DNA of 64,000 bases, taken from assembly GCF_900176465.1 (NCBI RefSeq), contig NZ_FWXR01000005.1, forward strand, positions 124,001-188,000, given 5' to 3'. Under the pieces are notes generated by a model. That model was given only the letters and a program-made list of their open reading frames with translations, was not told the origin of the DNA and did no database searches. Position numbers and translations under genes: made by a program. Source of the stretch: Fulvimarina manganoxydans. GTDB lineage: Bacteria > Pseudomonadota > Alphaproteobacteria > Rhizobiales > Rhizobiaceae. This document shows, piece after piece, positions 37,544 through 48,828 of this stretch; position 1 is the stretch's first letter, and each line of letters begins with the position of its first letter.

Positions 37544-38047
37544 ATGGCCAAGAACGGCAAGGCGAAGCTGCACCCGACGAAGCATCCTCTGAATGCCAAT
37601 CTCAGAGGCTCGATGGTGGAGCTTCTGCAGAAGCATCTCGGAACGGCGATCGACATCACCTACCAGACCAAGCAGGCCCATTGGAACGTCAAGGGCATGA
37701 ACTTCATCGCCGTTCACAAGCTCTTCGACGAGCTTCATGAGACGACCGAAGACTATGTGGATAATATTGCCGAGCGCCTCACCGCTCTTGGCGGTCAGGC
37801 TCATGGAACGGTCCAGGCCTCGAGCGAGAACACGGTTCTCGATCCCTATCCGCTCGATCTCGTCAAGAGCGAGGATCACCTGAAGCGTCTGGCCGATTCC
37901 TATGCCAAATGGTCGAGCGAGCTGATCAAGGGCATCGAGGAAGCCTCCGAAGCCGGCGACGATCTGACAGAGGATCTTCTGACTGAGGTTGGTCGCGGAA
38001 TCGACGAGTCCCTCTACTTCCTCGAAAGCCACTTCCAATCGGCCTGA
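37544..38047 (+). CDS. dps: DNA starvation/stationary-phase protection protein Dps
   Basis: 167 residues. Dps forms a dodecameric cage that oxidises and stores iron with peroxide and coats DNA. Ferroxidase ligands are in place: His46 (QAHWNVKG), His58, Asp62, Asp73 and Glu77, with the same spacing as in E. coli Dps. The Lys-rich N-terminus (MAKNGKAKLHPTKHPLNANL) is suited to DNA contact. ATG 37544 has AAGGAG six bases upstream; an in-frame start 75 bases earlier is unlikely. Followed by a strong terminator. A GGAACCGTTCC palindrome at about 37388-37398 lies in the promoter region, role unknown. Confidence 0.96.
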   Translation: MAKNGKAKLHPTKHPLNANLRGSMVELLQKHLGTAIDITYQTKQAHWNVKGMNFIAVHKLFDELHETTEDYVDNIAERLTALGGQAHGTVQASSENTVLDPYPLDLVKSEDHLKRLADSYAKWSSELIKGIEEASEAGDDLTEDLLTEVGRGIDESLYFLESHFQSA

Positions 38048-38111
38048 CATTCATGGGTGCCGGCTGCACCTCCTCCCTCAAGGTCGGCCCACGAATGCCA
38101 TAGGCTGCAAG

Positions 38112-38151
38112 CGAAAGGGCGCCTTTCCCGACCGGGAAAGGCGCCCTTTCG
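38112..38151. terminator. Long palindrome between dps and tal (bidirectional terminator)
   Basis: CGAAAGGGCGCCTTTCC on the left pairs perfectly with GGAAAGGCGCCCTTTCG on the right around a six-base centre (CGACCG). In the dps direction TGTTT follows. It sits between convergent dps and tal, so one hairpin can serve both. Confidence 0.75.
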
Positions 38152-38197
38152 TGTTTCTGGGTTTGCTCGCGCCGATGACGCGATTGATTGAGCCGGA

Positions 38198-38851
38198 TCA
38201 GCTGATCGTCTGGCCGGTCTTCTGCCAATCGGCCAGGAACTGCTCCAGACCCTTGTCGGTCAGCGGATGCTTGACCAGCGCCTTGAGGGTTGCCGGCGGA
38301 ACCGTCGCGACGTCGGCGCCGATCAGCGCGGCTTCGCGCACATGATTGATGGTGCGAACGGAGGCCGCGAGGATCTCGGTGTCGAACTCGTAATTGTCGT
38401 AGATGCGCCGGATGTCGGCGATCAGCGCCATGCCGTCGAGATTGATGTCGTCGAGCCGGCCGATGAAGGGCGAGATGAAGGTCGCACCCGCCTTGGCGGC
38501 GAGCAGAGCCTGTGTCGCCGAGAAGCAGAGCGTCACATTGACCATATGGCCTTCGTCGGAGAGATGCCGGCAGGCCTTGAGACCGTCCAGCGTGAGCGGC
38601 ACCTTGATGCAGACATTGTCGGCGATCTCGGCGAGGATCTTGCCCTCGCGGATCATCTCGTCGGCATCGGTCGCGGTCACTTCGGCCGAAACCGGCCCCT
38701 CGGTCACCTCGCAGATATCGGCGATGACCTCCTTCATCGGGCGGTTCGCCTTCATGATGAGCGAGGGATTGGTGGTGACGCCGTCGATGAGACCGGCGTC
38801 CTGCAACTCGCGGATATCGTTGACATCGGCGGTGTCGACAAAGAATTTCAT
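38198..38851 (-). CDS. tal: Transaldolase (short, fructose-6-phosphate-aldolase-like subfamily)
   Basis: 217 residues. Transfers dihydroxyacetone units in the pentose phosphate pathway. It begins [20 protein letters not shown], has the Schiff-base lysine Lys83 in CIKVPLT, and [30 protein letters not shown]. The short length is characteristic of the TalC/MipB-type. ATG 38851 has AAGGGGG about nine bases upstream; the longer open frame to 39082 is spurious and runs into the SDR gene. The SDR gene is 118 bases upstream on the same strand. Confidence 0.95.
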   Translation of the reverse strand: MKFFVDTADVNDIRELQDAGLIDGVTTNPSLIMKANRPMKEVIADICEVTEGPVSAEVTATDADEMIREGKILAEIADNVCIKVPLTLDGLKACRHLSDEGHMVNVTLCFSATQALLAAKAGATFISPFIGRLDDINLDGMALIADIRRIYDNYEFDTEILAASVRTINHVREAALIGADVATVPPATLKALVKHPLTDKGLEQFLADWQKTGQTIS

Positions 38852-38969
38852 GGGCGTGCCCCCTTCAGCGTTTCGATTTTTCCGGCCGGTCTTAACAGGA
38901 GATCGGGTTGATGCGCCATATCGGCAAGGCCGAAGGCCCTCCAAGCCGATCGCGCCCCGGCTATCGAGG

Positions 38970-39674
38970 TCAGACCGATCGCGTGATGCCGCCGTCGATG
39001 CGGATGTTCTGGCCGGTGATATAGGCCGAGCGGTCCGAGGCCAGGAAGGCGATGAGCTCGGCGACCTCCTCCGACGTGCCATAGCGCCCCATCGGAATGC
39101 GTTCCCGTCTCTCTTCCTTTTCCGGCAGGCTGTCGATGAAGCCCGGCAGGACGTTGTTCATCCGAATGCCGACCCCCGCATAGCGATCGGTGAAGAGTTT
39201 GGTGAAGCTCGCGAGCCCGGCCCGAAAGACGCCCGAGGTCGGAAAGGTCGCCTCCGGCTCGAAGGTCGCATAGGTCGAGATGTTGACGATGGAGCCGCTA
39301 CCGGCCTTTTCCATGACGGGCGTGACCAGCCGGGCGATGCGCACGACGTTCAGGAGGTAGAATTCCATGCCCAGATGCCAGTCCTCGTCGGAGATGGCGA
39401 GGAGATCGCCCTTCGGCCCGTGGCCGGCGCTGTTGACCACGGCATGGATTTCGCCGTAGCGCGACACCACCTGATCGACGAAGCTGGAAAGATCCTCGAT
39501 GGACCGGTTCGATCCGGTGACGCCGATTCCGCCGAGTTCCTTGGCGAGCGCTTCGCCCTTGCCGCTGGAGGAGAGGATCGACACGATGAAGCCCTCCTCC
39601 GCCAGTTTCCGTGCCGCCGCCGCACCCATGCCGCTGCCCCCGCCGATCACCAGAGCCGTCTTTGCGTCCGCCAT
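38970..39674 (-). CDS. SDR-family protein lacking the usual YxxxK pair
   Basis: 234 residues with a Rossmann fold: [18 protein letters not shown] (a variant of TGxxxGIG), NSAG, IVNIST and the C-terminal [17 protein letters not shown]. Where active SDRs have YxxxK it reads [15 protein letters not shown], with Tyr absent and Arg at the Lys position. It may be an atypical dehydrogenase or a non-catalytic binder. Transcribed divergently from priA, starts 48 bases apart. Substrate unknown. Confidence 0.82.
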   Translation of the reverse strand: MADAKTALVIGGGSGMGAAAARKLAEEGFIVSILSSSGKGEALAKELGGIGVTGSNRSIEDLSSFVDQVVSRYGEIHAVVNSAGHGPKGDLLAISDEDWHLGMEFYLLNVVRIARLVTPVMEKAGSGSIVNISTYATFEPEATFPTSGVFRAGLASFTKLFTDRYAGVGIRMNNVLPGFIDSLPEKEERRERIPMGRYGTSEEVAELIAFLASDRSAYITGQNIRIDGGITRSV

Positions 39675-39722
39675 GATGGAATCTCTCTCTTCTCTCTCTT
39701 TCAGCCTGCATCTCGGCCGCTC

Positions 39723-41948
39723 ATGGTGAAGGCCTCAAAGACCAAGAACCAGCCGAGCCTTGGATTCACCGACCAGCTCTTCGAGCAGACCGTCGTGCCG
39801 GTGCTTGTACCTTTGCCGGTCGACCGTGCCTATTCCTATGCTCTGCCGGAAGGCGCCGAGGCGCCGCCGGGCTCGATCGTGCAGGTGCCGTTGGGCCCCC
39901 GGCAGGTGGCGGGCGTCGTCTGGGACGGGCCGAGCGACGGGGTGGACGCCAAGAAGCTGCGCGAAGTCACACATGTCTTCGATTGTCCGCCCTTGAAGCC
40001 GGAACTTCGGCGCTTCATCGACTGGGTCGCCGAGTACACGCTCTCGCCGCCCGGCCTCGTCGCGCGCATGGCGTTGAGGGCGCCCACAGCCTTCGAGCCC
40101 GAACCGCTGATCGAGGGCCTGGAGGCGACCGGCGCCGAGCCGCCACGCCTCACCGATGCGAGGCGCCGCGTTCTTGCGACCGCCGAAGACGCGCCGGTCT
40201 GGACGCGTTCCGGCCTCGCCCATGCGGCGGGCGTCACGCCCTCCGTCATCGATGGGCTGATGAAGGCCGGCTGTTTCCGCACCATCCACCTGCCGCCGCC
40301 GCCCGTCGTCGCCGAGCCGGACACTGCCTATGGTCGCGCGTCCTTGAGCGCAGAACAGGCTGAAGCCGCCGAGGCCTTGGCCAAGCGGGCCGCAAAGCCG
40401 GACTTTTCCGTGACGCTTCTCGAAGGCGTCACCGGCTCGGGCAAGACCGAGGTCTATTTCGAGGCCGTGGCAAAGGCTTTGGACGCGGGGCGACAGGTGC
40501 TGATCCTCTTGCCCGAAATCGCGCTGACCCAGAGCTTTCTCGACCGTTTCCATGCCCGCTTCGGCTCGCCCCCGGCCGAGTGGCATTCTGACGTTCCACC
40601 GAAGATGCGCGAGCGCGTCTGGCGTCAGGTCGCCGAAGGCCAGGTGCGGATCGTCGCCGGCGCCCGCTCGGCGCTGTTCTTGCCCTTTGCCGATCTCGGT
40701 CTCATCGTCGTCGATGAGGAGCACGACCCGGCCTATAAGCAGGAGGATCGCACCTTCTACCATGCCCGCGACATGGCGGTGGTGCGCGGCTCGATCGGAC
40801 GCTTCCCCGTCATTCTCGCCTCCGCGACGCCGTCGGTGGAAAGCCGGGTGAATGCCGAGGCCGGGCGCTATGGCCATATCCGCCTGGCCGGGCGCTTCGA
40901 GGCGGCGGATCTACCGGATCTGTCGCTCATCGACATGCGCCGGGCCCCGCCGAAGCGCGGACGCTTCGTCTCGCCCCTCCTCCTCACCGCCATCAAGGAG
41001 ACGATCGCCAAGGGCGAACAGGCCCTCCTCTTCCTCAACCGACGCGGCTATGCGCCTTTGACCCTCTGCCGCGTCTGCGGCCATCGCTTCCAATGCGCCT
41101 CCTGCTCGGCCTGGCTGGTCGACCACCGGTTGCGCGGCGAGCTCCAATGCCATCATTGTGGCTTCTCCACGCCGCGCCCTGAAGCCTGCCCCGAATGCGG
41201 AACGCTGGATCATCTCGTCGCCTGCGGGCCGGGGGTCGAGCGCATTGCCGAGGAAATGCTCACCGATCTGCCGGAGGCCCGCACCATTCTCCTCTCCTCG
41301 GATCTGCCGGGCGGTTCACGGCGCCTGCGCCGGGAGCTCGATGCGATCGCGGAAGGTGAGGCCGACATCGTCATCGGCACCCAGCTCGTTGCCAAAGGCC
41401 ACCATTTCCCGCTCATGACCCTGGTCGGCGCGATCGACGCCGATCTCGGCCTTGCCAATGGCGACCCGCGCGCCGCCGAGCGCACCTTTCAACTGCTTCA
41501 TCAGGTCACCGGCCGGGCCGGGCGCACGGGCCGGGCGAGCCGTGGCCTCATTCAGACCTTCCAGCCGGACCATCCGGTAATGCGCGCCATCGCCGGCGGT
41601 GATGCGGAGACCTTCTATCGCCGCGAGATCGACGAGAGGGAACGCTATCATCTGCCGCCCTTCGGCCGGCTGGCGGCGATCATCGTCTCCGCCAATTCGC
41701 GAAAAGAGGCCGAGGACCATGCAAGGGCCCTGCGGCGGGCCGCGCCCGAAGACGCCGAGATCGAGATTCTCGGCCCCGCCGAAGCCCCGCTCGCGGTCCT
41801 GCGCGGCCGCCACCGCTATCGCCTGCTCGTCCAGGGGCCCCGCCGCGCCGCGATTCAGGCCTATTTGCGTGCGACCCTTCAGCACGGTCCGCCTGCGCGC
41901 GGATCGGTACAAGTGCAGGTCGATATCGATCCCCAGAGCTTCCTATAG
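39723..41948 (+). CDS. priA: Primosomal replication protein N' (helicase PriA)
   Basis: 741 residues. PriA reloads the replisome at stalled forks. The N-terminal 3'-DNA-binding domain (about 20-120), winged helix (about 135-190), helicase core with Walker A GVTGSGKTE and DEEHD box, and a zinc-binding insertion CRVCGHRFQCASC ... CHHCG ... CPECG are all present, then helicase motifs GTQLVAKGHHFP and HQVTGRAGRTGR. ATG 39723 is the first plausible start; the longer open frame covers the opposite-strand SDR and tal genes and is not real. Confidence 0.95.
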   Translation: MVKASKTKNQPSLGFTDQLFEQTVVPVLVPLPVDRAYSYALPEGAEAPPGSIVQVPLGPRQVAGVVWDGPSDGVDAKKLREVTHVFDCPPLKPELRRFIDWVAEYTLSPPGLVARMALRAPTAFEPEPLIEGLEATGAEPPRLTDARRRVLATAEDAPVWTRSGLAHAAGVTPSVIDGLMKAGCFRTIHLPPPPVVAEPDTAYGRASLSAEQAEAAEALAKRAAKPDFSVTLLEGVTGSGKTEVYFEAVAKALDAGRQVLILLPEIALTQSFLDRFHARFGSPPAEWHSDVPPKMRERVWRQVAEGQVRIVAGARSALFLPFADLGLIVVDEEHDPAYKQEDRTFYHARDMAVVRGSIGRFPVILASATPSVESRVNAEAGRYGHIRLAGRFEAADLPDLSLIDMRRAPPKRGRFVSPLLLTAIKETIAKGEQALLFLNRRGYAPLTLCRVCGHRFQCASCSAWLVDHRLRGELQCHHCGFSTPRPEACPECGTLDHLVACGPGVERIAEEMLTDLPEARTILLSSDLPGGSRRLRRELDAIAEGEADIVIGTQLVAKGHHFPLMTLVGAIDADLGLANGDPRAAERTFQLLHQVTGRAGRTGRASRGLIQTFQPDHPVMRAIAGGDAETFYRREIDERERYHLPPFGRLAAIIVSANSRKEAEDHARALRRAAPEDAEIEILGPAEAPLAVLRGRHRYRLLVQGPRRAAIQAYLRATLQHGPPARGSVQVQVDIDPQSFL

Positions 41949-42000
41949 GATAGAGAGCTTTCTATAGGGGGGTCGGCGAAGACGGCGAGCGGAGGATGGC

Positions 42001-42708
42001 ATGATTCGCAAGGCTATCGCGGGAGGACTTGGATCGGCGCTCGGGGTGCTGATTCTGAGCTATGCCTTGAGCGCAAGCGCGCAAGCCCCGGACCCTGCCG
42101 CACAGGCGAGCCCCGCCGAGACGGCCACGCCTGGCATCGCGTCGCCAAGCGATGCGGCTGCACCCGAGACCACGGACGCCGCCTCGTCACAGGACGAGAC
42201 GACAACCCCGATCGGCGAGCTGCCAGCGGAAGTCCAACCCTTCGCGCCGCCCAAGCCCGGCCAGAGCCCGGAAGCCAATGTGGGCGCAGCGCCGCAAGCC
42301 TTGCAGCTCGGCCTCCTCCATTGGTCGCCGATCGCCAGCCAATGCGGTTTCGCGGGCCCGAAATCCGATGCGCCCGACATGGACGAGAAACAGCCCCAGC
42401 CGCTCGTCTTCGTCACGCAGGTGGCCGACCCGAGCGCTGGCGCCGTCGGTCTGGAACGGGGCTACATCATGGCCAACGGGCTCGTGCGCGAGCTCGAAAA
42501 GGGCAAGTCCGCCCCCAACAAGGACGGCGTCCTCGTCACCGTCTGGCGCTCGGCCGGCGAGCCCCGCATCAACGTCAACATCGCCGTGTCGGCGGCGAAA
42601 AAGACCTCGGAAGGTCTCGAATATATCGGGACGATGACCGTGCATTGGGGCGACAAGAAAGAGGAAGTCCCGGTGGAAGGGCGCTGCGCCAGCGGCTCCG
42701 GCCGATAG
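42001..42708 (+). CDS. Exported protein of unknown function
   Basis: 235 residues. A signal peptide or anchor (about 8-28, GGLGSALGVLILSYALSASA then QA) is followed by an Ala/Pro/Thr/Ser-rich linker to about residue 95. The folded C-terminal domain (about 98-230) contains LQLGLLHWSPIASQCGFAG, YIMANGLVRELEKGKSAPNK, VWRSAGEPRINVNIAVSAAK and a final Cys, which may form a disulfide with Cys118. No family recognised. It lies between priA and a small membrane protein ahead of the ATP synthase operon, same strand. Confidence 0.7.
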   Translation: MIRKAIAGGLGSALGVLILSYALSASAQAPDPAAQASPAETATPGIASPSDAAAPETTDAASSQDETTTPIGELPAEVQPFAPPKPGQSPEANVGAAPQALQLGLLHWSPIASQCGFAGPKSDAPDMDEKQPQPLVFVTQVADPSAGAVGLERGYIMANGLVRELEKGKSAPNKDGVLVTVWRSAGEPRINVNIAVSAAKKTSEGLEYIGTMTVHWGDKKEEVPVEGRCASGSGR

Positions 42709-42815
42709 AAGAGGCGGGGTGGCCGGCGCCTTTCGAACGCGTCATCGAGGGACTATAAGCCGGCCTCGAAGCGCCGGGCGCATGGCCCGGCCAGTGCAAA
42801 GGCCCGACACCCATC

Positions 42816-43208
42816 ATGCCCTTTCCCCTCCCCATCGACCTCGTCGGTTGGCTGTCCTTCGCCGCCGCCTGTCTGACGCTCCTCTTCGGCCTGATCGCCC
42901 TCTTCGCGCCCCGAATCATCTTCGCGGTCCTCCGTCTGCAGCCGCGCCAAAGCTACCCGCAGGCGATCGGCGAGGCACGCTCGACCCTGGCCGGCTTCTG
43001 GCTCGGCGTCGGCCTCGTCGGAATTTTCCTCTTCGATCAGCCCTTCGTGCAGTTCTGTCTCGGCGCCGGATGGCTCATGAGCGCCTTCGGTCGCCTCGTC
43101 TCGATCCTGTCCGACCAGGGCGCCAATCTTGCCAACTGGTTGTTTTTCCTTCTGATGCTGGCGCTGGCAGGCGCAGCCCTTCTTCCTGCCTTCGGACTGA
43201 TCGGCTGA
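42816..43208 (+). CDS. Small four-helix membrane protein (DUF4345-like; possible phage-infection protein family)
   Basis: 130 residues with four predicted membrane helices (about 8-30, 58-76, 78-96, 106-128). Segments such as YPQAIGEARSTLAGFWLGVG and MSAFGRLVSILSDQGAN resemble DUF4345-type membrane proteins. From memory, a rhizobial family named after an Agrobacterium gene needed for phage infection has this size and context near priA/atp; I cannot confirm identity. It lies between priA and atpH on the same strand. Confidence 0.6.
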   Translation: MPFPLPIDLVGWLSFAAACLTLLFGLIALFAPRIIFAVLRLQPRQSYPQAIGEARSTLAGFWLGVGLVGIFLFDQPFVQFCLGAGWLMSAFGRLVSILSDQGANLANWLFFLLMLALAGAALLPAFGLIG

Positions 43209-43471
43209 AGGCGGCGGCCCGACGAGCCTTCGGACAAGGCTGAAGTCCGACGGCCCGTTTCAGACGTTCGTTCAACACCCAAGGCGGCCTTGTGCATGTT
43301 GTCGTGCGAAAACCCCTATGCTAGAGGGACCTCAATCTTCGGAGGGGCACGGGAGGTCTGTCCCATGCCTTCCGTTCTTCATGCAACGGTTTCAACGGGT
43401 TGCGTCGTGTGTCCTTCACCGGATGCCGGCAGGCTCCAAGAACGCAGAACGTGAAAGAGAAACGGTCGCCC

Positions 43472-44032
43472 GTGGCAACATCATCGTCTCCTGTTTCAGA
43501 GGTCGCTGACCGCTACGCCCAATCGCTCTTCGATCTTGCGCGCGACGATGGCGCCATCGAGACCGTCGAGGGAGAGCTGGCGTCCTTCCGCACGCTCATC
43601 GAGGAGAACGGCGATTTTCGGCGCCTGATCGAGAGCCCGGCCTTCTCGGCGGACGATCAGTTGACGGCGATCACCGCGATCGTCGACAATGTTCAGCCGA
43701 GCCCGCTCACCGGCAACTTCCTGAAGGTCGTGGCGCGCAATCGCCGCCTCTTCGTGCTGCCGGGCATGATTCGCCGTTTCGGCGAACTCGCAACCGCCCA
43801 TCGCGGCGAAGTCGAGGCCGAAGTCACGACGGCTCAGCCGCTCGGTGACGAGGATCGCGAGGCGCTCCGCCAGGCGATCGGCTCCTATGCCGGCAAGACC
43901 GTCACCATGCGTGAGCGTGTCGACCCCGCAATTCTCGGCGGTCTCATCGTCAAGATCGGTTCGCGGCAGATCGACACCTCGATCCGCACCAAACTCAATT
44001 CGCTCAAGCTTGCACTCAAAGAGGTCGGCTGA
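43472..44032 (+). CDS. atpH: ATP synthase F1 subunit delta
   Basis: About 186 residues from GTG 43472 ([20 protein letters not shown]); another GTG at 43451 is possible and the frame extends to 43400. Delta joins the peripheral stalk to the F1 head. The N-terminal helical bundle ([20 protein letters not shown]) and C-terminal signature [20 protein letters not shown] are typical. First gene of atpHAGDC; its stop shares one base with the atpA ATG. F0 genes are not here, as expected in Rhizobiales where they form a separate operon. Confidence 0.94.
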   Translation: MATSSSPVSEVADRYAQSLFDLARDDGAIETVEGELASFRTLIEENGDFRRLIESPAFSADDQLTAITAIVDNVQPSPLTGNFLKVVARNRRLFVLPGMIRRFGELATAHRGEVEAEVTTAQPLGDEDREALRQAIGSYAGKTVTMRERVDPAILGGLIVKIGSRQIDTSIRTKLNSLKLALKEVG

Positions 44033-45561
44033 TGGACATCCGCCCCGCGGAAATTTCCGATATTCTCAAAAACCAGATCCGAAACTTCGGCTCCGAGGCG
44101 GAAGTCTCCGAGGTCGGACAGGTTCTGTCGGTGGGTGACGGCATTGCCCGCGTCTACGGTCTCGACAATTGCCAGGCTGGCGAAATGGTCGAGTTTCCAG
44201 GCGGCATCCAAGGCATGGCCCTGAACCTCGAAGCCGACAATGTCGGCGTCGTGGTGTTCGGTTCGGACCGTGACATCAAGGAAGGCGACACGGTCAAGCG
44301 CACCGGCGCCATCGTAGAAGTGCCGGTCGGCAAGGGCCTTCTCGGCCGCGTCGTCGACGGTCTCGGCAATCCGATCGACGGCAAGGGCCCGATCGAGGGT
44401 GCCGAGCGTCGCCGCGTCGACGTCAAGGCGCCGGGCATCATCCCGCGCAAGTCGGTTCACGAGCCGATGTCGACGGGTCTGAAGTCCATCGACGCGCTGA
44501 TCCCGATCGGCCGCGGCCAGCGCGAGCTGGTCATCGGCGATCGCCAGACCGGCAAGACCGCCATCCTTCTGGACACCTTCCTGAACCAGAAGCCGGCTCA
44601 CGATGAGAACCGCGACAACGACAAGCTCTACTGCATCTATGTGGCGGTCGGGCAGAAGCGTTCGACGGTCGCGCAGTTCGTGCGCACGCTCGAGGAGCGC
44701 GGCGCGATGGAATATTCCATCGTCGTGGCCGCCACCGCCTCGGACCCGGCTCCGATGCAGTATATCGCCCCCTTTGCCGGCTGCGCGATGGGCGAGTATT
44801 TCCGCGACAACGGCATGCATGCCGTGATCGGCTATGACGATCTGTCCAAGCAGGCCGTCTCCTATCGCCAGATGTCGCTGCTGCTGCGCCGTCCGCCAGG
44901 ACGCGAAGCTTATCCGGGCGACGTCTTCTATCTTCATTCGCGGCTTCTGGAGCGCGCCGCGAAGATGGGTGACGATCACGGCGCCGGCTCGCTGACGGCT
45001 CTGCCGGTCATCGAGACCCAGGCGGGCGACGTCTCGGCCTACATTCCGACCAATGTGATCTCGATCACCGACGGCCAGATCTTCCTGGAGACGAACCTGT
45101 TCTATCAGGGTATCCGCCCTGCCGTGAACGTCGGTCTCTCGGTCTCGCGCGTCGGCTCCTCGGCCCAGATCAAGGCGATGAAGCAGGTCGCCGGCTCGAT
45201 CAAGGGCGAGCTTGCCCAGTATCGCGAGATGGCCGCCTTCGCCCAGTTCGGCTCCGACCTCGATGCGGCGACCCAGCGTCTCCTCAATCGCGGTGCGCGC
45301 CTGACCGAGCTTCTGAAGCAGCCGCAGTTCTCGCCGCTGAAGACCGAAGAGCAGGTCTGCGTGATCTTCGCCGGCACGCAGGGCTATCTCGACAAGCTCA
45401 AGGTCGACCAGGTCGGTGACTTCGAAGAGGGTCTCCTGACCGCGCTTCGCACCGAGCACAAGGACATTCTCGACCAGATCGCGACCGAGAAGGCGCTGTC
45501 GGACGAGATCCGCACGAAGCTGAAGTCGGCGATCGACTCGTTCGCCAAGTCCTTCGCGTAA
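44032..45561 (+). CDS. atpA: ATP synthase F1 subunit alpha
   Basis: 509 residues. Non-catalytic nucleotide-binding subunit of the F1 hexamer. It has Walker A GDRQTGKT, the arginine-finger region and the signature [17 protein letters not shown]. Full family length. ATG overlaps the atpH stop (TGATG). A long antisense frame across it is not a gene. Confidence 0.98.
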   Translation: MDIRPAEISDILKNQIRNFGSEAEVSEVGQVLSVGDGIARVYGLDNCQAGEMVEFPGGIQGMALNLEADNVGVVVFGSDRDIKEGDTVKRTGAIVEVPVGKGLLGRVVDGLGNPIDGKGPIEGAERRRVDVKAPGIIPRKSVHEPMSTGLKSIDALIPIGRGQRELVIGDRQTGKTAILLDTFLNQKPAHDENRDNDKLYCIYVAVGQKRSTVAQFVRTLEERGAMEYSIVVAATASDPAPMQYIAPFAGCAMGEYFRDNGMHAVIGYDDLSKQAVSYRQMSLLLRRPPGREAYPGDVFYLHSRLLERAAKMGDDHGAGSLTALPVIETQAGDVSAYIPTNVISITDGQIFLETNLFYQGIRPAVNVGLSVSRVGSSAQIKAMKQVAGSIKGELAQYREMAAFAQFGSDLDAATQRLLNRGARLTELLKQPQFSPLKTEEQVCVIFAGTQGYLDKLKVDQVGDFEEGLLTALRTEHKDILDQIATEKALSDEIRTKLKSAIDSFAKSFA

Positions 45562-45643
45562 CATTCGAACGACGCCAAAGTCGAAAAGCGCCCGGCGGCC
45601 CTCGCCGTCGGGCCATGGCCACCCTGGAGACCCGACTTAAGCC

Positions 45644-46531
45644 ATGGCATCACTGAAGGACCTGCGAAACCGGATCTCTTCGGTCAAATCCACGCAGAAG
45701 ATCACCAAGGCCATGCAGATGGTCGCGGCGGCGAAGCTGCGTCGCGCGGAGGAAGCGGCCCAGGCCGCTCGCCCCTATGCGGACCGGATGGCATCGGTGC
45801 TCGCCAATATCAGCGGCGCCGCCGGAACGGATGCGCCCAAGCTCATGACCGGCACCGGCAAGGAGGACACTCATCTCCTCGTCGTCTTCACCGCCGATCG
45901 TGGCCTGTGCGGCGGCTTCAACGCCTCGATCGTCAAGCTCGCCCGTCAGCGCCAGCGCCAGCTGGAAGCCGACGGCAAAACGGTGAAATTCTTCGTCGTC
46001 GGCAAGAAGGGCTATGACCTGATGCGCCGCGATCTGTCGTCCAAGATCGTCGCGCGCGACGATTTTCGTGATGTCAAATCGGTTGGCTTCGACGAGGCGG
46101 ACCGGATCGGCTCCAGCGTCATCGACATGTTCAATGCCGGCGATTTCGACGTCTGCACGATCTTCTATGCCGCCTTCGAAAACGTCATCACCCAGACCCC
46201 GACGGCCCGCCGCATCATTCCGGCGACGATCGAGAGCGAGGGTGGCGAGGACGAGGCGTCGGGTGCGGATGTCGGCGACACCTATGAATACGAGCCGGAA
46301 CCGGCTTCGATCCTGCAGGCGCTGATCCCCCGCAACATCAAGGTCCAGATCCTTTCGGCGCTTCTGGAAAACGCGGCGTCCGAACAGGGCGCCCGCATGA
46401 GCGCCATGGACAATGCGACCCGCAACGCCGGCGACATGATCGACAAGCTGTCGATCAGCTATAACCGCCAGCGCCAGGCACAGATCACGACCGAACTGGT
46501 CGAAATCATTTCGGGCGCCGAGGCGCTCTAA
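45644..46531 (+). CDS. atpG: ATP synthase F1 subunit gamma
   Basis: 295 residues, the central rotor shaft. N-terminal coiled coil [20 protein letters not shown] with [17 protein letters not shown], and C-terminal helix [20 protein letters not shown] pair to form the shaft. The [10 protein letters not shown] stretch (about residue 213) belongs to the globular part. Lies 82 bases after atpA. Confidence 0.97.
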   Translation: MASLKDLRNRISSVKSTQKITKAMQMVAAAKLRRAEEAAQAARPYADRMASVLANISGAAGTDAPKLMTGTGKEDTHLLVVFTADRGLCGGFNASIVKLARQRQRQLEADGKTVKFFVVGKKGYDLMRRDLSSKIVARDDFRDVKSVGFDEADRIGSSVIDMFNAGDFDVCTIFYAAFENVITQTPTARRIIPATIESEGGEDEASGADVGDTYEYEPEPASILQALIPRNIKVQILSALLENAASEQGARMSAMDNATRNAGDMIDKLSISYNRQRQAQITTELVEIISGAEAL

Positions 46532-48010
<1,479 letters not shown>

Positions 48011-48012
48011 CC

Positions 48013-48207
48013 ATGGCCGCCCGCCTTCTCCGTCGCGAGGACGCGGTGAACGAAACCTGTCCGTGGTCGGGGAAGCCGATCGCGGACGACTCCTTGAGGA
48101 TCTACGACGGCGCGGTGGTCGGGTTCTGTAATCCCGGCTGCCGCGACAAGTTCGAAGCGGCGATCCGCCACTTCGATGCCGCCATGGAAGAGAAGCGCAA
48201 TGGCTGA
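48013..48207 (+). CDS. Small YHS/TRASH-like cysteine protein inside atp operon
   Basis: 64 residues. The pattern CPWSGKPIADDSLRIYDGAV followed by GFCNPGCRDKFEAA has three cysteines (Cys16, Cys39, Cys43) arranged like small treble-clef YHS or TRASH metal-binding domains, some of which bind Cu or Zn. It begins two bases after the atpD stop and overlaps atpC by eight bases, so it is translated with the operon. Similar ORFs in Rhizobiales are often misnamed glutathione S-transferase. A role in ATP synthase metal sensing or assembly is speculation. Confidence 0.75.
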   Translation: MAARLLRREDAVNETCPWSGKPIADDSLRIYDGAVVGFCNPGCRDKFEAAIRHFDAAMEEKRNG

Positions 48208-48604
48208 AAGCTTCAAGTTCGATCTGGTCTCGCCGGAAAAGCTGCTCCTCTCCGAGGATGTGGAGCAGGTGACCGTGCCGGGGACTGAAGGTGACTTCGC
48301 CGTCATGGCCAAGCACGCGCCCTTCATGACGACCGTGCGCCCGGGCGTCGTCACGGCGAAACTCGCGGGCGGCTCCGAGCAGAAGATTTTCGTGCGCGGC
48401 GGCTTCGCCGACGTTGCCGAGGGTGGGCTGACGCTTCTCGCCGAACATGCGACGCCGCTCGACGAATTCGACGCCGCATCGCTGGATTCCGATATCTCGA
48501 CAGCCGAGGAAACGCTTTCCAAGGCGGAAGACGACGATCTGCGCTTCGAGCAGGAACAGACCCTCGCACAGCTTCGCGACGCTCGGACCCAGCTGAGCCG
48601 CTGA
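48200..48604 (+). CDS. atpC: ATP synthase F1 subunit epsilon
   Basis: 134 residues. N-terminal beta-sandwich (FKFDLVSPEKLLLSEDVEQV, VPGTEGDFAVMAKHAPFMT, VRGGFADVAEGGLTLLAEHA) and two C-terminal helices regulate rotation. ATG 48200 overlaps the previous ORF; the longer frame to 48176 is its shadow. Followed after 60 bases by a strong intrinsic terminator. Confidence 0.96.
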   Translation: MAESFKFDLVSPEKLLLSEDVEQVTVPGTEGDFAVMAKHAPFMTTVRPGVVTAKLAGGSEQKIFVRGGFADVAEGGLTLLAEHATPLDEFDAASLDSDISTAEETLSKAEDDDLRFEQEQTLAQLRDARTQLSR

Positions 48605-48664
48605 GTGAGCAGCGGGGGAGCGAAGCAGCGCTGAACCAGACTTCAGTGCCGAACAGATGAGACG

Positions 48665-48693
48665 GCCGCTCCGGCAACGGAGCGGCTTTTTTT
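48665..48693 (+). terminator. Rho-independent terminator of atpHAGDC
   Basis: GCCGCTCCG (48665-48673), loop GCAA, CGGAGCGGC (48678-48686), then seven T. A textbook GNRA-loop intrinsic terminator. Confidence 0.92.
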
Positions 48694-48790
48694 ATTTGGC
48701 CACTTTTCGCTCTGTTGGTCGGCGAGGCATGGAGGAGACGACATCACGCCCGAGCACAGGCGGCGACGCGATTGAAAAGCCGATCGTTTC

Positions 48791-48828
48791 GACGCTTCGT
48801 TATTCTCGGCCACCGCGCCGAGAATCCA
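48791..48828 (+). repeat. Dispersed CTCGG-type palindrome, distant copy
   Basis: 38 bases identical to 1603-1640 except at two positions, including the core ATTCTCGGC-cacc-GCGCCGAGAAT-like palindrome. Same orientation in the window, about 47 kb apart, both intergenic. Confidence 0.7.

Noticed and set aside
38403-39722. Long upstream extension of the priA frame
   Set aside because: It is antisense to tal and the SDR gene and has no similarity to PriA; the natural start is ATG 39723.
43885-45564. 559-codon minus-strand frame over atpA
   Set aside because: Shadow of a highly conserved gene in a GC-rich genome; no ribosome site or family match.
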